Below are positions 45,788-53,583 of a DNA stretch of 64,000 nucleotides, piece after piece (the first letter of the stretch is position 1; the number at the start of each line of letters is the position of its first letter). A model generated the notes under the pieces. The model was not told the origin of the DNA, did not search any database, and saw only the letters and a list, made by a program, of their open reading frames with translations. A program made the position numbers and the translations under genes. The stretch is from Methylomonas rapida (GTDB taxonomy: Bacteria; Pseudomonadota; Gammaproteobacteria; Methylococcales; Methylomonadaceae), in NCBI RefSeq assembly GCF_024360925.2, contig NZ_CP113517.1, forward strand, positions 1,612,001-1,676,000, written 5' to 3'.

Positions 45788-46164
45788 ATCAATTTACACA
45801 AGCAGATAGTCCGGTCCTGTTGCCGGATGTCCTGGCGCGGAAAGCGAGCGCCGATGGCATCGTCCTGACGATATGCATTCCGGAAACGCTGGCTTATTTT
45901 GTAGGGCATTTCGATGCCATTGCGATCGTGCCGGGCGTCGTGCAAATTCAATGGGCGGTGCATTTCGCCCGGCAGTACTTGGGGGTTGAGCCTGTCTTCA
46001 GACACATGGAAGCGGTCAAGTTCAAGGAATTGTTATTGCCCGGCCAACCGCTCGAATTACAATTGCGCTACAGCGATCAGGCCGCCAAGTTGGAGTTTTG
46101 TTATCGCTCGCAGCATTCAGAATATAGCTCCGGCAGGATTTATTTCCATGACCCCCGCGTTTGA
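45784..46164 (+). CDS. FabZ/FabA-like hot-dog dehydratase, ApeI-like
   Basis: The 126-residue protein starts at TTG 45784, overlapping the ApeG-like stop (TTGA). The core YFVGHFDAIAIVPGVVQIQW near 38-57 is the FabZ HFP.xPG pattern with a His that fits catalysis. It is the second dehydratase of the set. Its 3' end overlaps the glycosyltransferase by 17 bases. Confidence 0.85.
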   Translation: MNQFTQADSPVLLPDVLARKASADGIVLTICIPETLAYFVGHFDAIAIVPGVVQIQWAVHFARQYLGVEPVFRHMEAVKFKELLLPGQPLELQLRYSDQAAKLEFCYRSQHSEYSSGRIYFHDPRV

Positions 46165-46891
46165 TCCTTGCATCCTGATTCCGGTTTACAACCATGAAGA
46201 CCCTTTGGCGAGCATCGTCGAGCGGCTGGCATCCAGGCAATTGCCCTGCATCCTGGTGGACGATGGCAGTCATCCCAGCTGCGCCGAGGTCATTCGCGCC
46301 CTGGCCGAGCAGTATCCGTGGGTTGAGGCGGTGCGGCTCGAGCTCAACCGCGGCAAGGGCGGCGCGGTCAAAGCCGGCATTTTGCGGGCGCACGCACGCG
46401 GTTATTCCCATGCACTGCAAATCGATGCCGACGGACAGCACGATTTGAATGACCTGGATACATTTCTCGCCGCCGCGCAAGCCAATCCCGAGGCCGTCAT
46501 CATCGGACGGCCATTGTTCGACGACTCGATTCCCAAACTCCGTTTTTATGCCCGGTATTTGACCCATGTCTGGGTCTATATCAACACCTTGTCGTTAGAG
46601 ATTCGCGATGCGATGTGCGGCTATCGGGTCTATCCGCTTGCCGCCTGTGCCAATTTGATCCAAAACGTTGCACTGGAAGAACGCATGGCCTTCGACGTCG
46701 AGATTCTGGTTCGTCTGTATTGGCAAGGGTTATCCATGGTGTCCATTCCTACCCGCGTCGGTTATCCGCAAGATGGCATTTCACATTTTCGCGGCTGGGA
46801 GGACAATCTGCGCATCAGCCTGACCCATGCCCGCTTGTTTTTGGGCATGCTGATACGCCTGCCGCGTTTATTGGCGAGACATTTTCGATGA
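46148..46891 (+). CDS. Glycosyltransferase family 2
   Basis: The 247-residue enzyme starts at ATG 46148 inside the 3' end of the ApeI-like gene. It is a GT-A fold enzyme: CILIPVYNHEDPL at 8-20, ILVDDGSHPSC near 35, and HALQIDADGQHDLNDLDTF near 88 holding the DXD metal motif. In many APE clusters this unit is fused to the LpxL-like acyltransferase in one protein (ApeJ); here they are two separate genes overlapping by four bases. It may glycosylate the polyene or its lipid. Confidence 0.9.
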   Translation: MTPAFDPCILIPVYNHEDPLASIVERLASRQLPCILVDDGSHPSCAEVIRALAEQYPWVEAVRLELNRGKGGAVKAGILRAHARGYSHALQIDADGQHDLNDLDTFLAAAQANPEAVIIGRPLFDDSIPKLRFYARYLTHVWVYINTLSLEIRDAMCGYRVYPLAACANLIQNVALEERMAFDVEILVRLYWQGLSMVSIPTRVGYPQDGISHFRGWEDNLRISLTHARLFLGMLIRLPRLLARHFR

Positions 46892-47868
46892 GCGGGAGTA
46901 ACTCGGCAACGCATTGGGCCGCGCTGGAAGAAACCAGCCTGATCTGGGGCATACGCCTCTTGGTCTGGATTCATCGGGTATTTGGGCGCTGGGCCTTTCG
47001 TCTGGTCTTGCGGCCGGTCGTGAGCTATTACTTTCTCAGCGGCCGCGTCGCTCGCGAAGCCTCGAAGGACTATTTGCGCCGTTTGTCCGAATATTGTCCC
47101 GAACTGAATCTACACGCAGGCTGGTGGCTGAGTTACCGGCATTTTTTGAGTTTCGGCGAAACCCTGCTGGATAAAATCATCGCCTGGATGGGCTGTATTA
47201 ATCCCAATCAGGTCGATTTTCCCAATCGCCCGCTGTTGCTGGAACTAATGGCGCAAAAACGCGGCGCCTTGATACTCAGTGGCCATATCGGCAACCTGGA
47301 ATTGTGCCAGGCGATCGCGAATTTGCGCGCCCAAGTCAGATTAAACATTTTGGTGCATACCCGGCATGCCGAGAAATTCAACCGCTTGCTGGGCCGGGGC
47401 GAGGGCAGTGCGACCATCAGACTGATACAGGTCACCGACCTGAATCCGGCGATTGCGATTGAACTGCAAGAAAAAATAGAGCGCGGTGAATTCGTGGTGA
47501 TGGTAGGCGATCGCATTCCGGTGCAGGGTAGTCGTACCATCAAGGCCCAGTTTTTGGGAGCAGATGCCGATTTCCCGCAAGGCCCTTATTTGCTGGCCTC
47601 GTTGTTGCGTTGTCCCGTATTTACGTTGTTTTGTTATCCGACCCAGGGGCGTTACCAGGTGCATTTACAGCCTTTTGCCGACAGTATTCGTATCCCGCGC
47701 AAGGAACCCGAACGCCAGCAAATGCTGGAAGCGTTGGCCGGGCGCTACGCTGAATGCCTGGAGATGCATTGCCGCGCCGAACCCTTGCAATGGTTTAATT
47801 TTTATCCCTATTGGAGCACATTGCCCGCGCAGGAACATGAGCATTCAGGAGCGGAGGCGAGGCAATGA
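46888..47868 (+). CDS. LpxL/HtrB-type lauroyl acyltransferase-like protein
   Basis: The 326-residue protein starts at ATG 46888, overlapping the glycosyltransferase stop (ATGA). It has an N-terminal hydrophobic segment and the HX4E acyltransferase motif in LILSGHIGNLELCQA near 130, followed by FVVMVGDRIPVQGSRTI. Members transfer acyl groups from ACP to membrane glycolipids. Together with the glycosyltransferase it corresponds to the two halves of ApeJ and may link the polyene to its outer membrane anchor. Confidence 0.88.
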   Translation: MSGSNSATHWAALEETSLIWGIRLLVWIHRVFGRWAFRLVLRPVVSYYFLSGRVAREASKDYLRRLSEYCPELNLHAGWWLSYRHFLSFGETLLDKIIAWMGCINPNQVDFPNRPLLLELMAQKRGALILSGHIGNLELCQAIANLRAQVRLNILVHTRHAEKFNRLLGRGEGSATIRLIQVTDLNPAIAIELQEKIERGEFVVMVGDRIPVQGSRTIKAQFLGADADFPQGPYLLASLLRCPVFTLFCYPTQGRYQVHLQPFADSIRIPRKEPERQQMLEALAGRYAECLEMHCRAEPLQWFNFYPYWSTLPAQEHEHSGAEARQ

Positions 47869-48281
47869 CGATACGCGCCGAAGTAGAAATCAAAGTGCCG
47901 TTTTTTGATATCGACATCCTCGGTATCGCCTGGCACGGCCATTATTGCAAATATCTGGAAATTGCCCGCTGCGCGATGTTGGACAGCATAGATTATGGCT
48001 ATATGACGATGCGTGAGACGGGTTATGTGTGGCCCATCGTCGATTTGCAGTTGCGCTACGTGCGGCCCGCCAAATTCGAACAGCGCCTGCGCGTGTCAGC
48101 CGAATTGGTCGAATGGGAATACCGGATGAAAATCAAATACCGCATCACCGACGCCGAAACCGGCGAAGTGCTGGCCAAGGGCCACACGGTGCAAGCGGCG
48201 GTGGATAGCGCGAGCGGCGAGATGAGTTTCGCCTCGCCGCCGATTTTTCTGGAAAAGTTGGGCATCGAATCGGCATCCTGA
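47865..48281 (+). CDS. Hot-dog acyl thioesterase (4HBT), ApeK-like
   Basis: The 138-residue protein has the YbgC/4HBT motif FFDIDILGIAWHGHYCKYLE at about 13-32, with the catalytic Asp (DxDxxG.xxHxxY pattern). It should release or correct ACP-bound acyl intermediates. Its ATG overlaps the acyltransferase stop by four bases. It ends the tightly packed run of ten or more overlapping genes that began at 38334. Confidence 0.9.
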   Translation: MTIRAEVEIKVPFFDIDILGIAWHGHYCKYLEIARCAMLDSIDYGYMTMRETGYVWPIVDLQLRYVRPAKFEQRLRVSAELVEWEYRMKIKYRITDAETGEVLAKGHTVQAAVDSASGEMSFASPPIFLEKLGIESAS

Positions 48282-48417
48282 GCGCATGGAACCCGATGTT
48301 TTCATGAATTTCCACTAAAATCAGCAAGCTGCGCCCGGCTTTTTGTAGTGCCTGTCTAAATAAACAACGGGTCGCCGCGAATAATCCGAGTTGATTTTTT
48401 GCCTTGAGGAGATGCCG

Positions 48418-48981
48418 ATGTTTAAAAAATCCGTGATTTTCTTTGTGCTGGCCCTGATGACGTTACTATTGGGTTGTCAAAAACAACTGAAAACGACTGA
48501 TGCGGCGGCGAGCACGCAATCCAGTCAGATTTATTACACCCAATTCAGCTTGTTCCAGGAAAAGAACACCTTTCGCACGACCAATTACCGTAAGGGTATT
48601 CTGATTCCGATCAATACCGCCGTTACCCTGCAAGCCATGAAGTCCGACGAAGCGGTGCTCAGGCTGGTGGATAGCGGACAAACCTTGACGATAGAAAACG
48701 TGCCCAAACACACGCTCGATGACATGCAAACCGCGTTCAATAAAATCGCTGGCCTGAGCAAAGTCGATCTGAGTCTGTTTTCTGCTGAGGAGCGTGATGC
48801 GATCATGGCCGGACGGGTCATCAAGGGCATGAGCCGCAAAGCGGTATTGGCGGCTATCGGTTATCCGCCACGGCATGAAACGCCGTCGCTGGATGTCAAC
48901 GACTGGAGCTATTGGAGCAACCGTTTCAACCGCTTCGTGGTGCATTTCAAGAACGACAAGGTGGACAGCATTGCAGAATAA
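48418..48981 (+). CDS. BamE/SmpA-like lipoprotein 1
   Basis: The 187-residue protein starts at ATG 48418, with GAGGAG 7 bases upstream; an ATG six bases earlier is too close to that site. A signal peptide with lipobox LLLGC (Cys about residue 20) predicts lipidation. The C-terminal VIKGMSRKAVLAAIGYPPRH resembles BamE/OmlA domains. It has a 136-base gap upstream, so may have its own promoter, and overlaps the flavoprotein at 48971. A second such lipoprotein precedes another flavoprotein at 62587. Confidence 0.8.
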   Translation: MFKKSVIFFVLALMTLLLGCQKQLKTTDAAASTQSSQIYYTQFSLFQEKNTFRTTNYRKGILIPINTAVTLQAMKSDEAVLRLVDSGQTLTIENVPKHTLDDMQTAFNKIAGLSKVDLSLFSAEERDAIMAGRVIKGMSRKAVLAAIGYPPRHETPSLDVNDWSYWSNRFNRFVVHFKNDKVDSIAE

Positions 48982-50287
48982 CACCCCCATTCCCGAACGC
49001 TGCGACGTCGTGGTCATTGGCGGCGGGCCCGCCGGTTCCAGTGTCGCCGCGTTGCTGGCCAAACAGGGCATCGACGTGGTCCTGCTGGAACGAGCCCTGC
49101 ATCCGCGCCCCCAAGTCGGAGAAAGCCTGATACCGCACGTCTGGAAATACGCCGATCTGACCGGGGTTACGCCGCTGATCGAGCAGGAAGGCTTTGTCGC
49201 CAAGGCTGGCGGGATCACGGTCTGGAACGACAAGATACACAGGATCGCCTTTGCCGAATTCGGTTTCAGCCGGCCGGCTCTGCACGTCGAGCGCGACAGG
49301 TTCGATGAAATCTTGCTGCAACATGCGGCCAGTCAGGGCGCGCAAGTGTTTCAGCAAGTCAGCGCGCGCGAGGCGGATTTGTCGGGCGATTGGCCGGCGG
49401 TGAGTTATCAGGACAGGCGCGGCGGCGAAAGCCAGGCAGGCAACATCCGTTGCCGCTTCGTGATCGATGCCAGCGGCGCAGCGGGCGTATTGGCCGGCCA
49501 GTTCCAATCCAAACGGCTGGTCGATTCCAGCATGCGCTTTTTGTCGCTGTGGGGACATTTTCAGAATTCGCGCTATGTGGCCGCTGACGGCCGCAGCCAT
49601 GCCGCGGATCAGGTCAGCCTGGTCAAACCCGTCACGTTCGTGACCTCGTTCGAGGACGGCTGGATCTGGCATATCGCGATGCGCAAGGTTACTAGTGTCG
49701 GCCTGGTCATCAACACCGACAAGGCTCGCGGCATGGATAAGGCCGGGCGCGAGCGTTTCTATCTGGATACCTTGAAAACCGCGCCTTATATCGGTCGGCT
49801 GCTGGAAAACGCCGACTATCTGCCGGATTCGTTCAGCCAGCGGCCGGATTACTCCTATTATTCGACCCGGCTGTGCGGGGAGAATTTTTACTGCATAGGC
49901 GATGCGGCTGCCTTCGTCGATCCGATTTATTCGCATGGCGTATTGAACGCGTTCTATAACGCCTCCATCGTCGCGCTGGCGGTGGCGGAATCCTTGAAGG
50001 CCCCGGCCTATCGTGCCCGCCATGCGCAGATTTGCGAGAATCGCATCCGGCAGTTTTACGGTTTTTCCCGGTCGCTGGCGCTTGGGGAATTCGGCGGTGA
50101 CGGCGTCGAGGCCGAGCTGGTCAGACGCTTCATGCGCCAAGTGCCGCCCGTCGAGCTCGAATTGATGCTGGCGGCTTCGTTCATGTCCGAGCGTTCGCGG
50201 AATTTTCACCGGATGGCAGTGGATGCAGGACTGGCTTTGCATCTCGGTAGGGCCAAGGCGCATGCCATGGATGCTTTGGCAATTTAA
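48971..50287 (+). CDS. Flavin-dependent halogenase-like oxidoreductase 2 (Pro of WxWxIP replaced by Ala)
   Basis: The 438-residue flavoprotein is best started at TTG 48971, with AAGGTGGA upstream, 11 bases inside the preceding lipoprotein gene; frame further up belongs to that gene. FAD motif VVVIGGGPAGSSVAALLA is at 13-30, GESLIP at 50-55, and the lysine position is Lys78 in FVAKAGGITV. The WxWxIP place reads WIWHIA (231-236), so the Pro is lost. The C-terminus has GDAAAFVDPIYSHGVLNA. It belongs to the same halogenase-like group as genes at 38334 and 63016, but its activity may differ. Confidence 0.8.
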   Translation: MQNNTPIPERCDVVVIGGGPAGSSVAALLAKQGIDVVLLERALHPRPQVGESLIPHVWKYADLTGVTPLIEQEGFVAKAGGITVWNDKIHRIAFAEFGFSRPALHVERDRFDEILLQHAASQGAQVFQQVSAREADLSGDWPAVSYQDRRGGESQAGNIRCRFVIDASGAAGVLAGQFQSKRLVDSSMRFLSLWGHFQNSRYVAADGRSHAADQVSLVKPVTFVTSFEDGWIWHIAMRKVTSVGLVINTDKARGMDKAGRERFYLDTLKTAPYIGRLLENADYLPDSFSQRPDYSYYSTRLCGENFYCIGDAAAFVDPIYSHGVLNAFYNASIVALAVAESLKAPAYRARHAQICENRIRQFYGFSRSLALGEFGGDGVEAELVRRFMRQVPPVELELMLAASFMSERSRNFHRMAVDAGLALHLGRAKAHAMDALAI

Positions 50288-50322
50288 AAACACAATCTTG
50301 ATCCTCGGACGAGGAGACTGCC

Positions 50323-50856
50323 GTGAATGCATTATCCGAGTTTGCGTCCTTTGTACCGTGGCTTGCCGCCTTGTCCGCGCTGCTGGGCGTTGTGCTGCTG
50401 ATCAGCAGCATCCGCAATCTGTTGCCGATGCTCAAGGCCGCCGAGTTGCTGAGGTTGCCGTTGCAGGAAATCCAGGAATTGACTTTTGCCTCGGCGGGAC
50501 CGGTGGTGTTGTGCGTGGAAGGGCCGTTGCTGACGCGCCGTTTTGTATCCCTGAGCTATAAGTTGCGGACGGAGTACGGTGCCGATGTCCCGGCCAGCAA
50601 GCATTGGTTTCGCGCCAAATCGTCTGGATTTTCCAAGGCCCGGATAGAACTGCAAACCTACCACTTACCGCATCCGGGCCGTTATCGCCTGCATATCGAG
50701 TCGTTGGGGCAGCCTCAGCCAAATGACGCCGAACACGCCGTGGTTTTTGCCAAGCCCCATTTGATGGCTACGGTCGGCTATATCCTGCGCATTTTGCTGG
50801 CTTCGTGGTTGTTGATCGGTGGCTTGGTGCTGTTTGCGTTATCGGTGTTGGGCTAG
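50323..50856 (+). CDS. Small membrane protein of unknown function
   Basis: The 177-residue protein starts at GTG 50323, with GAGGAG about 8 bases upstream. Hydrophobic helices lie at about 8-30 and 148-172, with a soluble middle (ELTFASAGPVVLCVEGPLLT, then YHLPHPGRYRLHIES) that looks beta-rich. I recognise no family. It follows the second flavoprotein by 35 bases and is probably the last gene of block 1. A hairpin overlaps its stop codon. Confidence 0.72.
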   Translation: MNALSEFASFVPWLAALSALLGVVLLISSIRNLLPMLKAAELLRLPLQEIQELTFASAGPVVLCVEGPLLTRRFVSLSYKLRTEYGADVPASKHWFRAKSSGFSKARIELQTYHLPHPGRYRLHIESLGQPQPNDAEHAVVFAKPHLMATVGYILRILLASWLLIGGLVLFALSVLG

Positions 50857-50873
50857 GCTTTCGCCAGCCCAAC
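50847..50873. terminator. Hairpin at the convergent end of block 1 and the DUF2024 gene
   Basis: GTTGGGCTAGGC and GCCAGCCCAAC form a stem with one mismatch/bulge around a TTTC loop, overlapping the stop codon of the membrane protein. No T tract follows on either strand, so it may be only a stabilising or weak termination hairpin. Confidence 0.35.
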
Positions 50874-50895
50874 CCAGCAAATGTGAGCGAGGCCG

Positions 50896-51150
50896 TCAGC
50901 AACCTTCCATTTTGTAAATGAAATAACCCTGCTGGTTGATGCTGTCGATTACATCGGCCGGGGCTTGCTGGCTGTGGCAAAAGCGGCATTCCTTGCTGGA
51001 AACCGTGGCATTGTCTTCGCCGATAGACACCAGCCATTCCTTGGCGTAGGCGATGGCTTTTTGATCGTCTTTTTCCGCCGTGAACACGTCAAAATGCATG
51101 GTGTGGCCGTCTTTGGCGGTTACATAGGTATCGTAGACATGAATTTGCAT
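50896..51150 (-). CDS. DUF2024 family small protein
   Basis: The 84-residue protein starts MQIHVYDTYVTAKDGHTMHF, the N-terminus of the DUF2024 family, and has Cys in ECRFCHSQQAP plus a last Cys, so a zinc or thiol role is possible. The family has no proven function. A GGAG-type site lies upstream of its ATG. It is the last gene of the leftward row 56621-50896, though cotranscription with the row is uncertain. Confidence 0.78.
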   Translation of the reverse strand: MQIHVYDTYVTAKDGHTMHFDVFTAEKDDQKAIAYAKEWLVSIGEDNATVSSKECRFCHSQQAPADVIDSINQQGYFIYKMEGC

Positions 51151-51253
51151 TTGAACTCCTGCGGGGTTGATAAAAAATTGTGTTGCAGCATTTGGCGATT
51201 CGTTCCAGTGCGCGGTCTAGCGACATGGCGCTTTCTCGCCGATTGCTGCGTCC

Positions 51254-51631
51254 TTATTCGAAAGCGAAGCCGGCTTGACGCCAGGCCTTGCTGCCGCCAT
51301 CCAGATTGAATAATTTCTGGTAGCCCAAGTCATGCAGAGCGCGGGCGGCGGCATTGCCCATCGGACCGCCTTCGCAGTAAAGATAAATCGGCGTGGACTT
51401 ATCCTGGGGTAGTTTGTCCTGATATTTTTCGACTTCGTCGTAGGGTATGAACAGATCCGTGCCTTTGATGTGCTGCTGTTGGGGGGTATGCACGTCGACC
51501 AGGAAAATATCCTGGTTTTGCATGATTTGGTTCAATTCAGCCGGGCTCAACATTTGCAAATACTCGGGTTGCTGAAATTTACAGCCACCGATCAGGATGC
51601 TGAAGGCCAGGAGGTAAGCGTATTTTTTCAT
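51254..51631 (-). CDS. Rhodanese-domain lipoprotein
   Basis: The 125-residue protein starts at 51631; the frame further upstream lies in the acyl-CoA-dehydrogenase-like gene. A lipobox, LIGGC (Cys about residue 17), predicts a lipoprotein. The rhodanese domain follows: QDIFLVDVHTPQQQHIKGTD near 42-61 and the active-site loop LYCEGGPMGNAAARAL near 86, with the catalytic Cys present. A periplasmic sulfurtransferase or thiol-related role is possible. It has no obvious tie to the pathway. Confidence 0.85.
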   Translation of the reverse strand: MKKYAYLLAFSILIGGCKFQQPEYLQMLSPAELNQIMQNQDIFLVDVHTPQQQHIKGTDLFIPYDEVEKYQDKLPQDKSTPIYLYCEGGPMGNAAARALHDLGYQKLFNLDGGSKAWRQAGFAFE

Positions 51632-51726
51632 GGCGAAGATTTCCAAAATTACAAGGTAGGGGGCTGATTGCTCAGGCCGAACGCAGACTTTAGTCGCCGG
51701 TAAAAGTTTTCGCAATCGATATTGAA

Positions 51727-52833
51727 TCAGAGGCCGCCTCGGTAGGCATCGCCGGTGCCGAGCAGCGCGGCTATCAGGTTCTTTTGCACTTCCGAACTGC
51801 CGGAAAACAAACGACCGGCCATGGCGTCCTGGACCAGGGGCGACATTACGCCGCCGGTTTCCAGGCCCGCCGCGCCCAGGATTTGCACCGTGTCCAGGCA
51901 GGATTGCAAGAATGCTTCCGCCGCGTAGAGTTTGGTTTGCGCCGAGGCCAAGGTCAGGCGTTTGCCGGTATTGCAAATTCTGACGCATTCGTTCAGCCAT
52001 AGGTCGATCGTGTCCAGGCGCAGCTTCATATCGGCGATGCGGTGGCTGATGGCTTGATGCCGGCCCAAATGCGTGGCGCCCGAACGGCGCTGCCGGCTGT
52101 GCCGGATCGCTTCATCGAGCTGCCACTCCATGATGCCGGCGATCCCGGCGAATACGAAGGCGCGTTCGTATTCCAGCGCTTTTTGCATCATCTGAGCACC
52201 CGCGCCGGGTTTGCCCAATAAACGTTCGGCACCGATTTGGCAATTTTCCAGACGCACGCCGCCGGTGGCGCTGCCGCGGCAGGCATTCAGCTTGCCGTCG
52301 GCGTTGAATGCGCAACCAACATCCTCGCGACCAAGCAAAAATGCCGAAACCTTGTCGTCCAGTTTGGCGTAAACCACCAGCCAATCCGCCAGCGGTGCAT
52401 TGGTGATATAGCGCTTCTCGCCGTTCAAGACGAATCCGCTGGCGTTTCTTTCGGCGTGGGTGTTCATGGCCTGCACATCGCTGCCGCAAGCAGGCTCGGT
52501 AATTGCATGGCCGCCTAGCCATTGGCCTGCTATCAACTTGGGCAGAAAACTTTGTTTTTGCGCATCGCTGCCATAAAGCAGCAGCGGAAATACCGCTCCC
52601 CATAAGTGGGCATTCAGCATCAAGAGTAAGCCTGGATCGCGGCTGGTTTCGCCGAGTCGGCGATGGGTCTGGCACAGGGCGCCGAAATCATCGTCCAGGC
52701 CGCCATAAACGCCGGGCAAGGCATGGCGCAAGGCGCCTTGTCTGGCAATGGCGCGAAAGCGCGACAGAATCTCCGTATCGTCCAGCGGGACGGTATAAGG
52801 TGCTAGTTCAGGAAAGTCCGTGGTATCAGCCAT
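51727..52833 (-). CDS. Acyl-CoA-dehydrogenase-like flavoprotein, PltE/PigA-type L-prolyl-carrier dehydrogenase candidate
   Basis: The 368-residue flavoprotein starts at 52833 (MADTTDFPELAPYTVPL). It has the ACAD core: AITEPACGSDVQ at 110-121, GFVLNGEKRYITNAPLADWL at 133-152, and EYERAFVFAGIAGIMEWQLD at 221-240 with the likely base Glu223. HQAISHRIADMKLRL at 259-273 and the EYERAF segment closely match, from memory, PltE and PigA, which oxidise carrier-bound L-proline to pyrrole-2-carboxyl. Neighbours are an adenylation enzyme and a stand-alone carrier protein, the two partners needed. An ordinary acyl-CoA dehydrogenase remains possible. Confidence 0.78.
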   Translation of the reverse strand: MADTTDFPELAPYTVPLDDTEILSRFRAIARQGALRHALPGVYGGLDDDFGALCQTHRRLGETSRDPGLLLMLNAHLWGAVFPLLLYGSDAQKQSFLPKLIAGQWLGGHAITEPACGSDVQAMNTHAERNASGFVLNGEKRYITNAPLADWLVVYAKLDDKVSAFLLGREDVGCAFNADGKLNACRGSATGGVRLENCQIGAERLLGKPGAGAQMMQKALEYERAFVFAGIAGIMEWQLDEAIRHSRQRRSGATHLGRHQAISHRIADMKLRLDTIDLWLNECVRICNTGKRLTLASAQTKLYAAEAFLQSCLDTVQILGAAGLETGGVMSPLVQDAMAGRLFSGSSEVQKNLIAALLGTGDAYRGGL

Positions 52834-52905
52834 GAGAATGGAAGCAGTGGATGGTGGATTCCCGCTCGTGCGTCGATTGGCTCGAGTCATTACTCTGAAA
52901 GCTAT

Positions 52906-52967
52906 TGTGGGAGCGACACACAGTCGCGATGCGAAGTCTATTGTCGCAACGAGGCGTCGCTCCCACA
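52906..52967. repeat. REP-like palindrome (TGTGGGAGCGAC)
   Basis: A perfect 12-bp inverted repeat TGTGGGAGCGAC / GTCGCTCCCACA at 52906-52917 and 52956-52967 encloses 38 bases that include a further internal GTCGC motif. It lies in the 269-base gap between the ACAD-like and TIGR04073 genes. Elements with this GTGGGAGCGAC end are common intergenic REP-type repeats in gammaproteobacteria. The rest of the gap has no gene. Confidence 0.65.
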
Positions 52968-53054
52968 GAAAACTTTCATTTTCCGGGGTGTTGCCGAATT
53001 TTCATGATCGTTAGGAAGACGAAATCACGCTTTCTGGCTGCTGCGCCAGCCGTA

Positions 53055-53094
53055 CCTTGCAGGTGTCCTGAATTGGCAACGAACACCTGCAAGG
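53055..53094 (-). terminator. Hairpin downstream of the TIGR04073 gene
   Basis: A perfect 12-bp stem CCTTGCAGGTGT / ACACCTGCAAGG encloses a 16-base loop and sits 8 bases after the leftward TIGR04073 stop. A T tract is lacking, so termination strength is uncertain; a repeat palindrome is the alternative. Confidence 0.4.
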
Positions 53095-53102
53095 CGCCAA
53101 GA

Positions 53103-53495
53103 CTATTGAGGGTTGTAAACCTTCACTTCGCCCTGTCTGTAATTGGTGCCGTAAGTGGTGGGTTTGCCAAAGTCGTCCCAAACATAGGCCGGTTCAACCA
53201 AACTTTTGGTTGGAATCGGGCTGGTGATGACGTCGAAGATGCCCGACGCGGTACGGCCCAGTACGTCGAGCGTGCCGCCTACGATGCCACCCGTAAATCC
53301 AACGGTGGGGTTGGTTTCGCCGCTGGCCCAAACGATGTTTTTGGGAACTTCGCCCATGCCAGTAAACAGATTGGCGCCGCCGCGCAGGAATTTTTCCGAT
53401 ACTTCCGAGAAATAACCGTCGGCCTGTGCTGGAGAAAATGCGCTGATGGCCAGCAACGAGGTAAATAGCAATGTTTTTGTTTTTGACATGTTCAT
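53103..53495 (-). CDS. TIGR04073-family exported protein (exosortase-system-associated type)
   Basis: The 130-residue protein has a signal peptide (cleavage about ISAFSPAQA-D, residue 25) and the TIGR04073 body: EKFLRGGANLFTGMGEVPKN, then GGIVGGTLDVLGRTASGIFD, which is Gly-rich and mildly amphipathic. An ATG six bases downstream is an alternative start. The family often occurs with exosortase/PEP-CTERM systems, but no exosortase or PEP-CTERM signal is in the window. Its place between the adenylation enzyme and the ACAD-like gene is unexplained. Confidence 0.82.
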   Translation of the reverse strand: MNMSKTKTLLFTSLLAISAFSPAQADGYFSEVSEKFLRGGANLFTGMGEVPKNIVWASGETNPTVGFTGGIVGGTLDVLGRTASGIFDVITSPIPTKSLVEPAYVWDDFGKPTTYGTNYRQGEVKVYNPQ

Positions 53496-53583
53496 ATCCA
53501 GGTTATGGGTTATTTGGAATTATGCTATCGAGTCGCTATTGATAGCCAAGAAAAGTGTATCAAGCTTCATGGTAAATTGCGAC

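Noticed and set aside
48947..50332. 461-codon open frame on the minus strand
   Set aside because: It is antisense to the FAD-dependent flavoprotein at 48971, whose Rossmann and FAD-closing motifs are intact. No ribosome site or family features are seen.
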